From Affinundibacterium fentianense (lineage in GTDB: Bacteria > Pseudomonadota > Gammaproteobacteria > Burkholderiales > Burkholderiaceae_D), in NCBI RefSeq assembly GCF_018139545.1, contig NZ_JAGSPJ010000006.1, positions 248,001 to 312,000 of the forward strand: a DNA stretch of 64,000 nucleotides, given 5' to 3'. The translations under genes and the position numbers were made by a program. Shown here in pieces: positions 47,124 to 57,095 of this stretch (positions within the stretch are counted from its first letter, which is position 1; every line of letters begins with the position of its first letter). The notes beneath the pieces were generated by a model that had not been told where the DNA came from, ran no database searches, and worked only from the letters and a program-made list of their open reading frames with translations.

Positions 47124-48014
47124 TCATGCTTCCGGACGTCTTCGTGCTGGCATGGGGATTCGCTCTACTTCTCCAGGGACCTGATGCATACCGCTATCAG
47201 GTTCTTCTATTTCCCAAGCCTGTGCCGCTGCATCGATATCCGATTGATGGCTCGCAACAAAATTCCACCAAATAAAGCGATGACCAAGCGCTTGACCGCC
47301 AATCACGACAAAGCGAGCAGGCAAATTTCCGCTGCTAAGCACGAGCGGTGCCGATTGGAGTTGCAAAGTGTTTGCTTCCATCACTGCATCGACATTGGAT
47401 AATTCACCCTCAATAGGATAGATCGCCTGTTCATCTGCGAGCATAGGTAGTTCCCATGTGCTGTTGGCGGCAATTTGTATGTCTAAATAGAGAGTGGGAG
47501 AGAGAGTAGGAACGGGGGATTTTTTTTCAAATGCTTGACCCATGAGCACTCGTATTGAAATTGGGCCTATGTCTATATGGGGAATATGAACTGCAGGGAC
47601 ATGATGAAAAGCCGCCGCGATTTTTTCTTGGCCAGTTGGCAGCGCTATCCATAATTGTAAGCCGTGATTGGTGTAATTTTTTTCTCGCATTGCGGGAGGC
47701 CGTCGCTCGGAATGAACGATACCTTTTCCAGCAATCATTAAATTGATTGCACCCGGTTCAATATTCTGCGTGTAACCCAAATTGTCTTTGTGTTGAATGA
47801 CCCCATCAAATAGGTAGGAAATGGTTGCCAGCCCTATGTGTGGATGGGGACGTACATCGTGGTTATCCTCAGGCTTGATGGACACAGGGCCAAAGTGATC
47901 AAAGAAAATAAACGGCCCTACAGCCTGCCGCAATGCGTTGGGTAGTAGCCGTCGAACGATGAAGCCACCACCAAGATCTTTGTTGTGAGCCTTTAGATGG
48001 ACAAGTGTAGTCAT
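47124..48014 (-). CDS. Pirin family protein
   Basis: A 296-residue bicupin. The metal-binding motif PHPHIGLATISYLFDG (two His) and the following HxxE-type region (GIVHSERRP) are intact, so an iron or other metal should bind. The start at 48014 is supported by the ATGA overlap with the OsmC stop codon at 48011; a longer in-frame reading begins inside osmC. Bacterial pirins can act as quercetinases or redox sensors; the role here is unknown. Convergent with SQR. Confidence 0.92.
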   Translation of the reverse strand: MTTLVHLKAHNKDLGGGFIVRRLLPNALRQAVGPFIFFDHFGPVSIKPEDNHDVRPHPHIGLATISYLFDGVIQHKDNLGYTQNIEPGAINLMIAGKGIVHSERRPPAMREKNYTNHGLQLWIALPTGQEKIAAAFHHVPAVHIPHIDIGPISIRVLMGQAFEKKSPVPTLSPTLYLDIQIAANSTWELPMLADEQAIYPIEGELSNVDAVMEANTLQLQSAPLVLSSGNLPARFVVIGGQALGHRFIWWNFVASHQSDIDAAAQAWEIEEPDSGMHQVPGEVERIPMPARRRPEA

Positions 48015-48418
48015 TTTATGCGCTCCACATTCGTATGGATTTCTGTGTTGACTGTGGTCATTAATTTGTGAATGGGACATTTTTCTGCGACGGCGACTAA
48101 TTGCGCAAACTCTGCATCACTGAATTCACCTTGAATCTGCAGATTCGCGGTGAGCCTGTAGATTCCTTGTCTCTCTTGACTGTCGTCTCGTGTGATGTGG
48201 GTGTCGATATGGGTGACGGGAATATTCTTTTTGCGGGCGAACCACATGACGGTGAGTGCTTTGCATGAGGCAAGTGCCGCGTCGTAAAGATCATGTGGGC
48301 TTGGCCCAAGATCCTCCCCGCCTTCAGCGATCGCGACATCGGTATCGAATTGTACGCGTTGAACTAGCAAGGTTTGCGCCAGCAGTGCATCCGGCTTACT
48401 GTGTAATTGTATGCTCAT
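48011..48418 (-). CDS. OsmC family peroxiredoxin-like protein
   Basis: A 135-residue thiol-dependent peroxidase-fold protein. The two redox cysteines are Cys52 (LASCKALT) and Cys114 (AEKCPIHK), typical of OsmC-like proteins, which reduce organic peroxides and can also act on persulfides. It overlaps the pirin gene by 4 bp (ATGA) and so is co-expressed. Next to an SQR/thioredoxin operon, a thiol-stress role is plausible. Confidence 0.93.
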   Translation of the reverse strand: MSIQLHSKPDALLAQTLLVQRVQFDTDVAIAEGGEDLGPSPHDLYDAALASCKALTVMWFARKKNIPVTHIDTHITRDDSQERQGIYRLTANLQIQGEFSDAEFAQLVAVAEKCPIHKLMTTVNTEIHTNVERIK

Positions 48419-48469
48419 GTTGAAGTTTTCTTTCCTTGTTTCGACTGAATATGGTCGCTTGGCCGTCTG

Positions 48470-49405
48470 CTAGAGATTTTCGGCTTTGGTGCGTGTTTTC
48501 GCTACCGTTTTTCCTGAAGATACAATAATACCTGCGACTATGCAGATGAATGCGGCAAAGTGATACCAATGTGGTTGCTCGCCGAGAATGATTGTCGACA
48601 AAAGTGCAGTGAACAAGGGTGTGAGATTGACAAAAAATCCCGCTACATCCGCCCCAGCTTTTTGGACACCCGTTCCCCAGCATCGAAATGCAATAATCGC
48701 TGGTCCGATGGCGACGAAAAGTATCGCAAATGCCAATTGCCAACTCCAATGTATATGGAAATCGGTGTAGTGCCATTCTGCTGCACTAAAACCAGCGGAC
48801 CAAATTAAGCCAAATGTAATTTGTGCGAGTAAAAATTTTGCCCATTGATGTCGAACATCAGCAAAACGCTGTTGATTGCTTAACATCCAACTATAAAAGG
48901 CCCAAGCGATGCTCGCAGCAAGCATCAAGATATCTCCGATGACTAAATGCAATGCCATGAGTTGTTTGACACTACCGCGGCTCAAAACGATCAAGACACC
49001 AATGATGGAGAGTATCGCACCGAAGACTTGCTGTTGCCTAATCGGCGCATTAAAAAATAGGGCGCCAATGAGCAACATCCAAATTGGAATGCCGGAAGCG
49101 ACCAAAGTAACATTGATGGGACCAGAGCTTTGCAATGCGAGATATTGAAGCGCGTTATAAAGCCCGATTCCGAACAAACTCAACAAGGCATAATGCCTCG
49201 CCTCGCGCCAGACACTGCTGTCACGTCGAAAAATCGGATAGGCAATCGGCAATAAGAGAAAAAACGCACAGAGCCAGCGCAAAAAATTTAAGCTCATGGG
49301 CGGAATATCTTGATAAATCAGGCGCCCGACGATGGCATTACCCGACCACATCAGTGGCGGAACAGTGAGGAGCGCAATGGTAGTGGGGGACAGTTTTGAA
49401 CGCAT
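48470..49405 (-). CDS. EamA family (DMT superfamily) transporter
   Basis: A 311-residue inner-membrane protein of about ten transmembrane helices in two EamA repeats. The N-terminal LLTVPPLMWSGNAIVGRLIY and the repeat-two AFAILFVAIGPAIIAFRCWGTGVQKAGA region with ATLSTIILGEQP-like ending are typical. Such proteins export metabolites or amino acids; the substrate is unknown. It precedes osmC and pirin on the same strand with a gap of about 50 bp, so it may be first in a three-gene operon. Confidence 0.9.
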   Translation of the reverse strand: MRSKLSPTTIALLTVPPLMWSGNAIVGRLIYQDIPPMSLNFLRWLCAFFLLLPIAYPIFRRDSSVWREARHYALLSLFGIGLYNALQYLALQSSGPINVTLVASGIPIWMLLIGALFFNAPIRQQQVFGAILSIIGVLIVLSRGSVKQLMALHLVIGDILMLAASIAWAFYSWMLSNQQRFADVRHQWAKFLLAQITFGLIWSAGFSAAEWHYTDFHIHWSWQLAFAILFVAIGPAIIAFRCWGTGVQKAGADVAGFFVNLTPLFTALLSTIILGEQPHWYHFAAFICIVAGIIVSSGKTVAKTRTKAENL

Positions 49406-49508
49406 AATCTGAATACTGTTTGTATGCGCCTATTATTGATCAAAACGCGGTTCCATGCTGAAACCGACCAATACCGCCCGACTTTGCAGGGAGGGCGGAG
49501 GAAAAAAT

Positions 49509-49541
49509 GACCAACGCGGAAGTCGAGAATACGCGCTGGTC
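49509..49541 (-). terminator. Intrinsic terminator after the CXXCH protein gene
   Basis: Read on the minus strand, GACCAGCGCG pairs with CGCGTTGGTC (one G-U) around a 13-base loop and is followed by a T-tract (the A-run at 49502-49507). It isolates the haem-motif gene from the EamA gene downstream. Confidence 0.85.
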
Positions 49542-49559
49542 GTTCAAACCAGAATTTGC

Positions 49560-51461
49560 TTACTTTGTACCGGCGCTTGATTTAGGGTAGAGGGGAACTA
49601 GTTTTCGAAATATATGACTGACAGAAGTATTTGCTTTCTGACCTACGGGTTGTGCACCATTGGTATGGCAGGCGAAGCAATTGCTACCATTATTTTTTTT
49701 GCTGTCGATGCCTTGATCGTAGGTTTCCATTGTCGTGTTCGCAAGCAAATTCGTTCCGGCTTGGTTGCTAGTCGTGACGACCTGTCCGCCAACAGTCCAA
49801 GTGGCCCCGGTGAGAATGTAATTGGCGCGGATGTCTCCTTTAAGCAATTGGCTGCGAACACTATTGTTGGTTGAAATGACCTCGGTATTCTCCAAAGTCG
49901 CATTGCTCGCGTCTGAACCAGAACCAAATGCTTTTAGGCGTAGGGTGTCGCTCGCTGCGACTCCCGTTGGGACGAGTGCAGCAATGTAATTTGTACTTGA
50001 AGCCGGACATTGATCGCCAACATTTTGTGAGGCGCAGAATTTGGCTTTTTGCACGTTATAAGTGGTAGCATCGGGGGCAGCGAAAAGCCATTTCCCATGA
50101 CTATTCTGAGGCACAGTGATAGTTTTATTCACGCTATTGGTATAGGTATAGGCGGTATTGGGTGCATTATTCATATGTTCGAAGGTCGCCCAAATCATCT
50201 CAGGATGTCCCTTTGCACTTCCTACTACATGCATACCAACAAGTGCTAAGGTCAGCGACTTGTTCTTGCCTGTCGGTATCCATAACATCGGATTTGATTT
50301 GTCATACTCTGGTACCTGTGTTTTGACGCTGAGGTAGTCGCCTAATTTGAATCCTAGCGCTTCAATTCCTGTTGCGTCTATCCAAGCTGATTTAATTTCC
50401 ATGGCCAGTGCTTCCTTGTCTGGGAAGGTGACTCCCTTGCTAGCAGCGTAGGCAATTACAGGATCGAGTTCTGCTTGTGTGGTCGGGAATAAAGCGGTTG
50501 GGAAATTACCAGGTGGTGAAATGTTGTTGGAGTTCGGGATACTTCCGTTCGCAATACCTGTTTGGAAGTAGGCAAAAACATCGTTCACCATCGTTGCGTA
50601 GTAAACCAGAGATTGGTTTTGTCCTAGCAGTACGGCTGATGTGCCTGCTTGACCTTGGGTCGGTTCAATCGTGTTCCCATTGGAATCGACGAATACGACT
50701 TTATTGCTCCCATGTCGAAACGCCTGCACCATATTTTTTGCAGTCCGCGTGTCGAGGGTGGAAAGATGCGGTGCGACTTTGGCCGCGAGCTGGGTATTTA
50801 AAACTGGTTTCTCCGGAAGCGAAATTTTCTGGTTGTTACTATCAAAGAAGACAGGGCGCTTTCCTGTTGCGGTTTCGATCCGTTCGATTTCTATGTCTTT
50901 ACCATCGCTATTCTTAATTAGTGACTTGCCGTTATTGGCTAAGGGTGCTGGCAGGACTTCGAATGCACGTCCTTTCTTATCAATAATGCGTTGCAGACCA
51001 TTTGGACCCGCTTGTGCTGCTCTAATGTTAAGTAAAGGTAAGGGGGTATTAATTTGATTTTGCGAATAAGTTCGCTGGCCATTTGCATTGGGTCCAGACA
51101 CATTGTAGAAAATCGGTGTATTGAATACAAAGCCATTGCCTCCATAAGTTTTTGGCGCGGGTGAAGTTAACCATAAAAACATTTGCTCGGACCATTGATA
51201 GAAATCACAATCGCCACCATTCGGAAAATTCATGCTGTTGGCCGGATTGACCGGGCCATTTAGAGTGACTGTGCCGCTAAACCAATTTTTGAAGTTTTGT
51301 GGCGCAACAGAACAGAGTGCCTTGGCATCTTGAGGTAAGATAGTTTGCGCTTGGACTGAACCAAGGTAGAGCGGTAAGCAACTGAGTGTCGCTATCGTCA
51401 ACAACCGCAAAGATTTTTTACAAGCTTGGTCAGACTGGATCATGGATTTACTTTGTTTCAT
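49560..51461 (-). CDS. Large secreted protein with one CXXCH haem-binding motif
   Basis: A 633-residue exported protein of unknown function. A signal peptide (about residues 18-38, LRLLTIATLSCLPLYL, ending SVQAQ) is followed by a long Asn/Ser/Thr-rich body with no domain that I can name. A single c-type haem motif, CFACH, lies at residues 595-599, close to the C-terminus, so a mono-haem cytochrome domain is likely appended or folded from the ends. Repeated WxxxTG-like and NxxT segments suggest beta structure. The ATG at 51461 is chosen because GGAG lies about 9 bp before it; a longer reading from 51638 has no signal peptide at its end. No cytochrome maturation genes are nearby. Confidence 0.75.
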   Translation of the reverse strand: MKQSKSMIQSDQACKKSLRLLTIATLSCLPLYLGSVQAQTILPQDAKALCSVAPQNFKNWFSGTVTLNGPVNPANSMNFPNGGDCDFYQWSEQMFLWLTSPAPKTYGGNGFVFNTPIFYNVSGPNANGQRTYSQNQINTPLPLLNIRAAQAGPNGLQRIIDKKGRAFEVLPAPLANNGKSLIKNSDGKDIEIERIETATGKRPVFFDSNNQKISLPEKPVLNTQLAAKVAPHLSTLDTRTAKNMVQAFRHGSNKVVFVDSNGNTIEPTQGQAGTSAVLLGQNQSLVYYATMVNDVFAYFQTGIANGSIPNSNNISPPGNFPTALFPTTQAELDPVIAYAASKGVTFPDKEALAMEIKSAWIDATGIEALGFKLGDYLSVKTQVPEYDKSNPMLWIPTGKNKSLTLALVGMHVVGSAKGHPEMIWATFEHMNNAPNTAYTYTNSVNKTITVPQNSHGKWLFAAPDATTYNVQKAKFCASQNVGDQCPASSTNYIAALVPTGVAASDTLRLKAFGSGSDASNATLENTEVISTNNSVRSQLLKGDIRANYILTGATWTVGGQVVTTSNQAGTNLLANTTMETYDQGIDSKKNNGSNCFACHTNGAQPVGQKANTSVSHIFRKLVPLYPKSSAGTK

Positions 51462-52017
51462 GGTATTTCTCCATTGATTGAAAATGAAAAATGCGTTCAC
51501 TATCACTGCAGATTGGGTCTTTCCTGTGCCTTTAATTTGCCCAATCCTACATTTCACGAAACACCTTCCTCCTGCCTTGATCGTTCTTTTTATTGCATTG
51601 CTACTTGTGGAAAGACGGGCGAGGTATCGGGATGTCAATTCTCGTGCTGTGCGAAAACGATGACAGCAATTCCTATGCCACTTGATTGCGTGGGACGTTT
51701 TTTCCCTCTGTGTACGGGAAAACTCCTAGTTTTATTCGGGAACGAACATGACGTGAAATGGCGACCTTTTGTCCCTATTTAGTCAACATTACATGTAATG
51801 CCTAACTTATTGGCATGCAATTTTTAAATCTCTTTACGCTCTATCAGCTTGGCACTTACCGGGTTTTTAATTTGCTTCGCGTTTGCTCACGCGCGAGAAA
51901 AATCGAGAGCTCGTCATTTAAGTCGATTTTCGACCTAATTAAATCAGTCTTTTATATTTGACATATAAAATCGAGTAGGGCACTCTCAAGCTTTTCGATC
52001 TTTGCAAGGAAAATGTT
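51462..52017. other. Divergent spacer before ilvD
   Basis: A 556-bp region between the divergent CXXCH gene and ilvD. It contains a 14-bp perfect palindrome, CATTACATGTAATG (51787-51800), which could be a regulator site, and a consensus TTGACA at 51958-51963 without a good -10 at normal spacing. No ORF is supported. Confidence 0.55.
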
Positions 52018-53892
52018 ATGCCAGTTTATCGTTCGAGAACCACGACTCATGGTCGAAACATGGCGGGTGCGCGTGCACTGTGGCGCGCGACGGGAATGAA
52101 GGATGGTGATTTTGATAAACCCATTATCGCAGTGGTGAATTCGTTTACCCAGTTTGTACCCGGGCATGTACACCTAAAAGATCTCGGACAATTGGTGGCA
52201 CGTGAGATCGAGGCTGCTGGTGGTGTCGCTAAAGAATTTAATACGATCGCAGTTGACGATGGCATTGCGATGGGACACGGTGGTATGTTGTATTCGCTCC
52301 CTTCACGTGAGTTGATCGCCGATTCTGTGGAATATATGGTGAATGCCCATTGTGCAGATGCGATGGTCTGTATTTCAAACTGCGACAAAATTACACCTGG
52401 AATGTTGATGGCAGCAATGCGTTTGAATATTCCTGTCGTTTTCGTCTCGGGTGGACCAATGGAAGCGGGGAAAGTATTGGCCAGTCTTCATCCAGCGAAT
52501 CCGAGCGAACAAAAAATCATGAAAATCGACCTGGTCGATGCCATGATCAAGGCAGGTGATAGCAAAGTAAGTGATGAAGAGATTGGCCGAATCGAACGTT
52601 CGGCGTGTCCTACTTGTGGCTCGTGTTCTGGAATGTTCACAGCGAATTCGATGAACTGCTTGACCGAGGCATTAGGTCTGTCACTTCCCGGCAATGGAAC
52701 AATTTTGGCGACGCACGCCGATCGCAAAGAACTATTTTTGCGTGCAGGTCGCTTGATTGTGGATATTGCTCGTCGATACTATGAACATGACGATGAAAGT
52801 GTTCTGCCAAGATCAATTGCCAACAAGGCGACGTTTGAAAACGCTATGGCGTTAGATGTCTCGATGGGCGGTTCGACAAACACGGTTTTGCATTTATTGG
52901 CAGCGGCAAACGAGGCTGGTGTGGATTTCACAATGGCTGATATTGATCGCATTTCGCGCAAAGTACCTTGCTTATGCAAAGTCGCACCGATGACAGATAA
53001 GTATCACATCGAGGATGTTCACCGTGCGGGTGGGATTATCGCGATTCTAGGTGAGCTCGCGCGCGCAGGATTATTTGATACGAGTCGACCGACGATTCAT
53101 GCGCGTACATTCGCTGAAGCGATTGCTGCGAATGATATTGCTGTTTGCGATGATCCTGCTGTCAGAAAATTATTTATGGCAGCGCCCGGTGGTGTTCCGA
53201 CACAGCTTGCGTTTTCGCAAGAACAGCGATTTGACAGTCTTGATACGGACCGCGCCGCCGGCTGTATTCGTGATTACGCCAACGCCTATTCGAAAGATGG
53301 TGGGCTGGCTGTGTTGTATGGCAACTTGGCGGAAAAAGGTTGTATCGTTAAAACCGCGGGGGTTGATGAAAGCATCTTACGCTTTAGCGGGAAGGCACGT
53401 GTATTTGAAAGTCAAGATGCGGCTGTCGATGCAATCCTAGGAGACACTGTACACGAAGGTGATGTTGTCATTATTCGTTACGAAGGCCCCAAAGGTGGTC
53501 CAGGTATGCAGGAAATGCTCTACCCAACGTCTTACATTAAGTCGAAAGGCTTGGGTAAGGCCTGTGCGTTGTTCACGGATGGGCGCTTTTCAGGGGGATC
53601 GTCAGGTCTGGTGATTGGACATGCATCACCCGAGGCAGCGGAGGGAGGCGCGATCGGTCTGGTCGAAGAAGGTGATCGTATCTTGATTGATATTCCAAGC
53701 CGTCGTATTCATTTGGATATCAGTGATGAGACTTTGGCTCAGCGCCGTGCAAAGATGGAAGAGAAGGGTGCTGATGCCTGGCAACCGCTCAACCGTCAGC
53801 GATATGTTTCGCAGGCATTACAGGCTTATGCGGCACTCGCTACTTCTGCTGATAGAGGGGCCGTGCGCGACATTTCGCAATTGCGCAGATAG
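52018..53892 (+). CDS. ilvD: Dihydroxy-acid dehydratase
   Basis: A 624-residue iron-sulfur enzyme of branched-chain amino acid synthesis that dehydrates dihydroxyisovalerate and dihydroxymethylvalerate. Cluster cysteines are in [11 protein letters not shown] and [19 protein letters not shown]; the sequence is of the longer E. coli-like group. AAGGAAA precedes the ATG by about 7 bp. It stands alone, unlinked from ilvBHC, with a perfect hairpin about 70 bp after its stop. Confidence 0.97.
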   Translation: MPVYRSRTTTHGRNMAGARALWRATGMKDGDFDKPIIAVVNSFTQFVPGHVHLKDLGQLVAREIEAAGGVAKEFNTIAVDDGIAMGHGGMLYSLPSRELIADSVEYMVNAHCADAMVCISNCDKITPGMLMAAMRLNIPVVFVSGGPMEAGKVLASLHPANPSEQKIMKIDLVDAMIKAGDSKVSDEEIGRIERSACPTCGSCSGMFTANSMNCLTEALGLSLPGNGTILATHADRKELFLRAGRLIVDIARRYYEHDDESVLPRSIANKATFENAMALDVSMGGSTNTVLHLLAAANEAGVDFTMADIDRISRKVPCLCKVAPMTDKYHIEDVHRAGGIIAILGELARAGLFDTSRPTIHARTFAEAIAANDIAVCDDPAVRKLFMAAPGGVPTQLAFSQEQRFDSLDTDRAAGCIRDYANAYSKDGGLAVLYGNLAEKGCIVKTAGVDESILRFSGKARVFESQDAAVDAILGDTVHEGDVVIIRYEGPKGGPGMQEMLYPTSYIKSKGLGKACALFTDGRFSGGSSGLVIGHASPEAAEGGAIGLVEEGDRILIDIPSRRIHLDISDETLAQRRAKMEEKGADAWQPLNRQRYVSQALQAYAALATSADRGAVRDISQLRR

Positions 53893-54580
53893 ACAATATT
53901 CTCTGCGTCACCGCAACAATCAAGTTGCTGGGGAAATCAACACCTCTTAAATTTGCGCGGTGATACCGACATCACTATTTTGTGATGTCGGTGAATGCTA
54001 TTTCAATGAGTGCCAATTTTTTGAGGAATCGATTTGTGGTTATCTGACGTGCCGAAAGTCGGATGTCGTTCGGCAATAATGATTGAATATGAGATCGTCT
54101 CGATTTCGATTCAAAATTCCCACCTATATTGGTATTCAGTTTTAAGAAATTGAAGACCGTATTGAAAGTAAGATGCCTAGCTTGATTGGATCGATAAATG
54201 GATTGATCAGCAGGGGTTGGCATTATTAGTTGAGATCGACATGCTCATCGGGTTAGCGCAATTAAATTCGGAATTATTGGGCATTGAGCGATCCATCATG
54301 GCGACAAGCTGTCGATTGAGAGCCTTATTCTGTTGGCTGCATATTGTGATTTATGCCTCGTCCAAACGAAAGTTTGTAGCCTGCCAACGGCGTTACATGT
54401 TTGATTTGGGTAATTTCATGCGTTAATTAGTGATATGCCTCAAGCTCGGTTTCTGCTGACTTGCCCCTAGTCGTTTATACTCTTGGTTTTTGGCACCAAT
54501 AGACGTATCTTATTTGCAATAGTCTGCGGTGCTGCAAGTCGATCGTTTTTGCTTTTGCAAGAATAAACTGTGAGAACACT
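53893..54580. other. ilvD-ribA spacer
   Basis: A 688-bp region with no gene that I can support. It holds the ilvD hairpin (53965-53992). Two short ORFs (53975-54223 minus, 82 codons; 54217-54426 plus, 69 codons from TTG) lack ribosome-binding sites or known motifs. The last 150 bp must carry the ribA promoter. Given its length it could hide a small RNA or a decayed gene, but nothing specific is visible. Confidence 0.5.
53965..53992 (+). terminator. Perfect hairpin after ilvD
   Basis: ACCGACATCAC and GTGATGTCGGT form an 11-bp stem around TATTTT. No T-tract follows, so intrinsic termination is uncertain. Confidence 0.55.
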
Positions 54581-55213
54581 ATGTCAAGTTTGGATTTGCC
54601 TGCGATTCAAGGTGAGCAGGCATTGGAATATGTCGATTCATGTGCTTTGCCCACAACTTGGGCAAATTTTACGATGCATGCGTTTATCGACCCCGCTTCG
54701 GGGAAAGAGCATATCGCCTTGAGTTTAGGTGACATCGCAGATGGTCAACCTGTATTGGCACGTATTCATTCTGAATGTCTGACTGGTGATGCTTTGTTCA
54801 GTAAGCGTTGTGACTGCGGGCCACAATTAGAATTGGCAATGCAAAAGATCGCTGCGGAAGGGCGAGGATTGATTTTGTATCTGCGTCAAGAAGGGCGTGG
54901 TATCGGCTTATTGGCGAAAGTGCAAGCCTATCATCTTCAGGACGAAGGTGCCGATACAGTTGAAGCCAACCAACGATTGGGATTTGCCGCAGACCAACGC
55001 AGTTACAGTTTGTGCGATCCTATGCTCAAGCATCTTGGGGTAACAAGTGTCAAATTAATGACAAACAATCCTCGAAAAGTGTCCGCGTTGCAGTCCATGC
55101 AAATTACAGTTGCAGAGCAAATCCCTTTAATCATTGCACGGAATCCCTACAATGAGCGTTACCTCGCCACCAAAGCAACCAAGCTTGGTCATATGTTGGC
55201 CCCCGAGCTATAA
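54581..55213 (+). CDS. ribA: GTP cyclohydrolase II
   Basis: A 210-residue enzyme that opens the imidazole ring of GTP in the first step of riboflavin synthesis. Zinc ligands are three cysteines in [18 protein letters not shown]; the catalytic [19 protein letters not shown] region and the late [10 protein letters not shown] segment are canonical. It is a stand-alone RibA, not fused to RibB. No FMN riboswitch could be recognised in the upstream 150 bp. Confidence 0.96.
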   Translation: MSSLDLPAIQGEQALEYVDSCALPTTWANFTMHAFIDPASGKEHIALSLGDIADGQPVLARIHSECLTGDALFSKRCDCGPQLELAMQKIAAEGRGLILYLRQEGRGIGLLAKVQAYHLQDEGADTVEANQRLGFAADQRSYSLCDPMLKHLGVTSVKLMTNNPRKVSALQSMQITVAEQIPLIIARNPYNERYLATKATKLGHMLAPEL

Positions 55214-55237
55214 ACGCCTGCTTTGGAAGTGTATTTC

Positions 55238-56056
55238 TTAGCGATGTAGGAAAGTCGGATCCCAAATTGGATCAGGCTCATTAGAAACCACGAATCGTGC
55301 ATTTTCACTTTGAATCGCAATGACCTCATTCGCGACGTGTTTTGGCAATCCACGTCTTCTGACCGGCCGATTTTGAATGAATAAGGATTCTAAGTAATTT
55401 TTCAAATAGCGAGGGTCACCGGCGAATAGACAAATTTTTTGCCAGATATGTGGGTACTCTTGCTGAATAAAGGCGTCGGGAGTAATACGCTTGATTGCCG
55501 CTAAGGAAAGAGCATTGGGGTTGCCATGCTCGATGTAGGTAAACGCTTTTTCCTGAAGTTTGCTCGGATCTTTTAAATCCTCATCGAGGAAAAGTTTCCC
55601 AATCGTTTGCATGCTAGTTTCTGCTTTGGGGGCGTTTAATTCAGAGTACGGCGCCAATGTTCGTAGAATTTGTTCGGCTGATGGTAGTGCCGACCGATTC
55701 CAACGAACGCACTTAATACCTGCACTTTTTAATAGTTTTCGTGTTGGATATTCCTCATCGGCGGCACTCGTACTTTCCTCTTCGAGCTCGATGACACAAA
55801 GCAGTTCAACGTCTTTATTAAAGACGCCAAAATCAATATGTCGAGAGGCAAGTTTTTGACGCATGATGGCGCGTTTCTTGTCATGACTAATATGCGGTTC
55901 GAGGATTGCCGCCAATTGAATTTGTGGAAAAATCAGACAATTTGGCAATGCCTTTTGCAAGCGCATGAAGAAAATTTGTTGATTAGGGTCGAAGAATGGA
56001 CGTTGTTCGCAATCAGGAATCCCTTTCGAATCTTTGTCCAGAAATTGTGAAAACAT
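55238..56056 (-). CDS. DUF2726 domain-containing protein
   Basis: A 272-residue soluble protein. Residues about 20-145 form the DUF2726 region, with NQQIFFMRLQKALPNCLIFPQIQLAAIL, the nuclease-like HIDFGVFNKDVELLCVIELEEES core (an (D)...(E)xE pattern reminiscent of restriction-endonuclease folds) and LKSAGIKCVRWN. The C-terminal half (about 165-272) is helical with no recognised domain. The ATG at 56056 is chosen over an in-frame TTG at 56074; neither has a good ribosome-binding site. Function unknown. Convergent with ribA. Confidence 0.8.
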   Translation of the reverse strand: MFSQFLDKDSKGIPDCEQRPFFDPNQQIFFMRLQKALPNCLIFPQIQLAAILEPHISHDKKRAIMRQKLASRHIDFGVFNKDVELLCVIELEEESTSAADEEYPTRKLLKSAGIKCVRWNRSALPSAEQILRTLAPYSELNAPKAETSMQTIGKLFLDEDLKDPSKLQEKAFTYIEHGNPNALSLAAIKRITPDAFIQQEYPHIWQKICLFAGDPRYLKNYLESLFIQNRPVRRRGLPKHVANEVIAIQSENARFVVSNEPDPIWDPTFLHR

Positions 56057-56283
56057 CGTGGCACCAGCTTTCAAGGAAGAGCTTCAAGGTTTTTTTGCAA
56101 TATACTTTTAATTTAAGATAATGCAAGATAATTGTCGGTAAAGTGCCTTGAATGGCGTCTTATTTCTGATAAGCGGTTGTAAGTGTCAAGACCTATGATA
56201 GGGTTCCATCGATCAGATTGTCACCTTGATTGATGCGGTAAATGGACGGGAATTCTGTCGCTGGAAAAGTGCGGCTAAATGGA

Positions 56284-56312
56284 CTCAGCGTGCTATTTTG
56301 CGACACGCTGAG
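56284..56312 (-). terminator. Hairpin after the DUF1993 gene
   Basis: CTCAGCGTG and CACGCTGAG form a perfect 9-bp stem around an 11-base loop, about 37 bp beyond the DUF1993 stop. The T-tract is poor, so confidence is moderate. Confidence 0.5.
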
Positions 56313-56348
56313 ATTGCTCGGGAAGTGAACGCTCGCTGGACTGGTTGC

Positions 56349-56858
56349 TCAGTAATTGCCCATATAGTCGCGTTTGCCTAAATCGACGCCATGATGACGT
56401 AAGATGGCATAGGCGGTTGTCACGTGGAAGAAAAACTGTGGTAAGCCATAGCTCAGTAAATATGCCGTGCCTGTCAGCGTTTTTTCCTTCGGTGTGCCAG
56501 GGCGCAAGATAATTTGACGGGATTCGCTTCCGTCAAATTGACTTGCTTCCAAACTCGTAAGAAAGTTGAGCGTTTTGCTTAAACGTTGTTGTAATTCTTC
56601 AAAGCTGGTTTCTGTATCTTGGAAATCGGGAAGCTCAACGCCTGCTAGTCGACCTGCAACACTTTTTGCAAAATCTGCGGCGATTTGTATTTGCCTGATC
56701 AGGTGAAACATATCTGGTGCGAGGCGCGCTTGAAGAAAGACTTGATCATCAATCTTTTTTTCTGTGGCATGGGCTTGGGCTTTTTGTAAAATCACTTGCA
56801 AACTTCCAAGCATTTGTTTGAAAACGGGGACGGATGTGGAATACATTGTTACGCTCAT
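56349..56858 (-). CDS. DUF1993 domain-containing protein
   Basis: A 169-residue cytoplasmic protein spanning the whole DUF1993 family (DinB-like four-helix fold). Typical segments are TMYSTSVPVFKQMLGSL, RLAPDMFHLIRQIQIAADFAK and LPQFFFHVTTAYAILRHHGVDLGKRDY. A His-rich C-terminal part (FFHVTTAYAILRHHG) could bind metal. No substrate or role is established for the family. Confidence 0.88.
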   Translation of the reverse strand: MSVTMYSTSVPVFKQMLGSLQVILQKAQAHATEKKIDDQVFLQARLAPDMFHLIRQIQIAADFAKSVAGRLAGVELPDFQDTETSFEELQQRLSKTLNFLTSLEASQFDGSESRQIILRPGTPKEKTLTGTAYLLSYGLPQFFFHVTTAYAILRHHGVDLGKRDYMGNY

Positions 56859-57095
56859 CGCTTACCTTTATGAGATATCAAAGTGATTGGTCAATAAAAG
56901 ACGAACTCTATACGCTGATCGATGTTGACACGGGAAAATCACAAGCCCAGCGTTCCGCATCGTACGATTTTTCACTTGAATGAATTTAATTAAAAACGCA
57001 TTGCGCATACATTGGTATGCGCAATGCACAAAGTGCGTCCGTGATTGTGACGACTTTTTGTACGCCTGAGGCACAAGTTAGCTGCTATAAGCGGA

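Noticed and set aside
49614-49874. An 86-codon plus-strand ORF opposite the CXXCH gene.
   Set aside because: It is antisense to a long gene that has a signal peptide and haem motif; composition fits a shadow frame.
53975-54223. An 82-codon minus-strand ORF after ilvD.
   Set aside because: It overlaps the ilvD hairpin and has no translation signal or family resemblance.
54217-54426. A 69-codon plus-strand ORF starting with TTG.
   Set aside because: The purine run before the TTG is too close to serve as a ribosome-binding site and the protein matches nothing known to me.
54427-54580. Possible FMN riboswitch upstream of ribA.
   Set aside because: The conserved RFN helices and sequence blocks could not be found.
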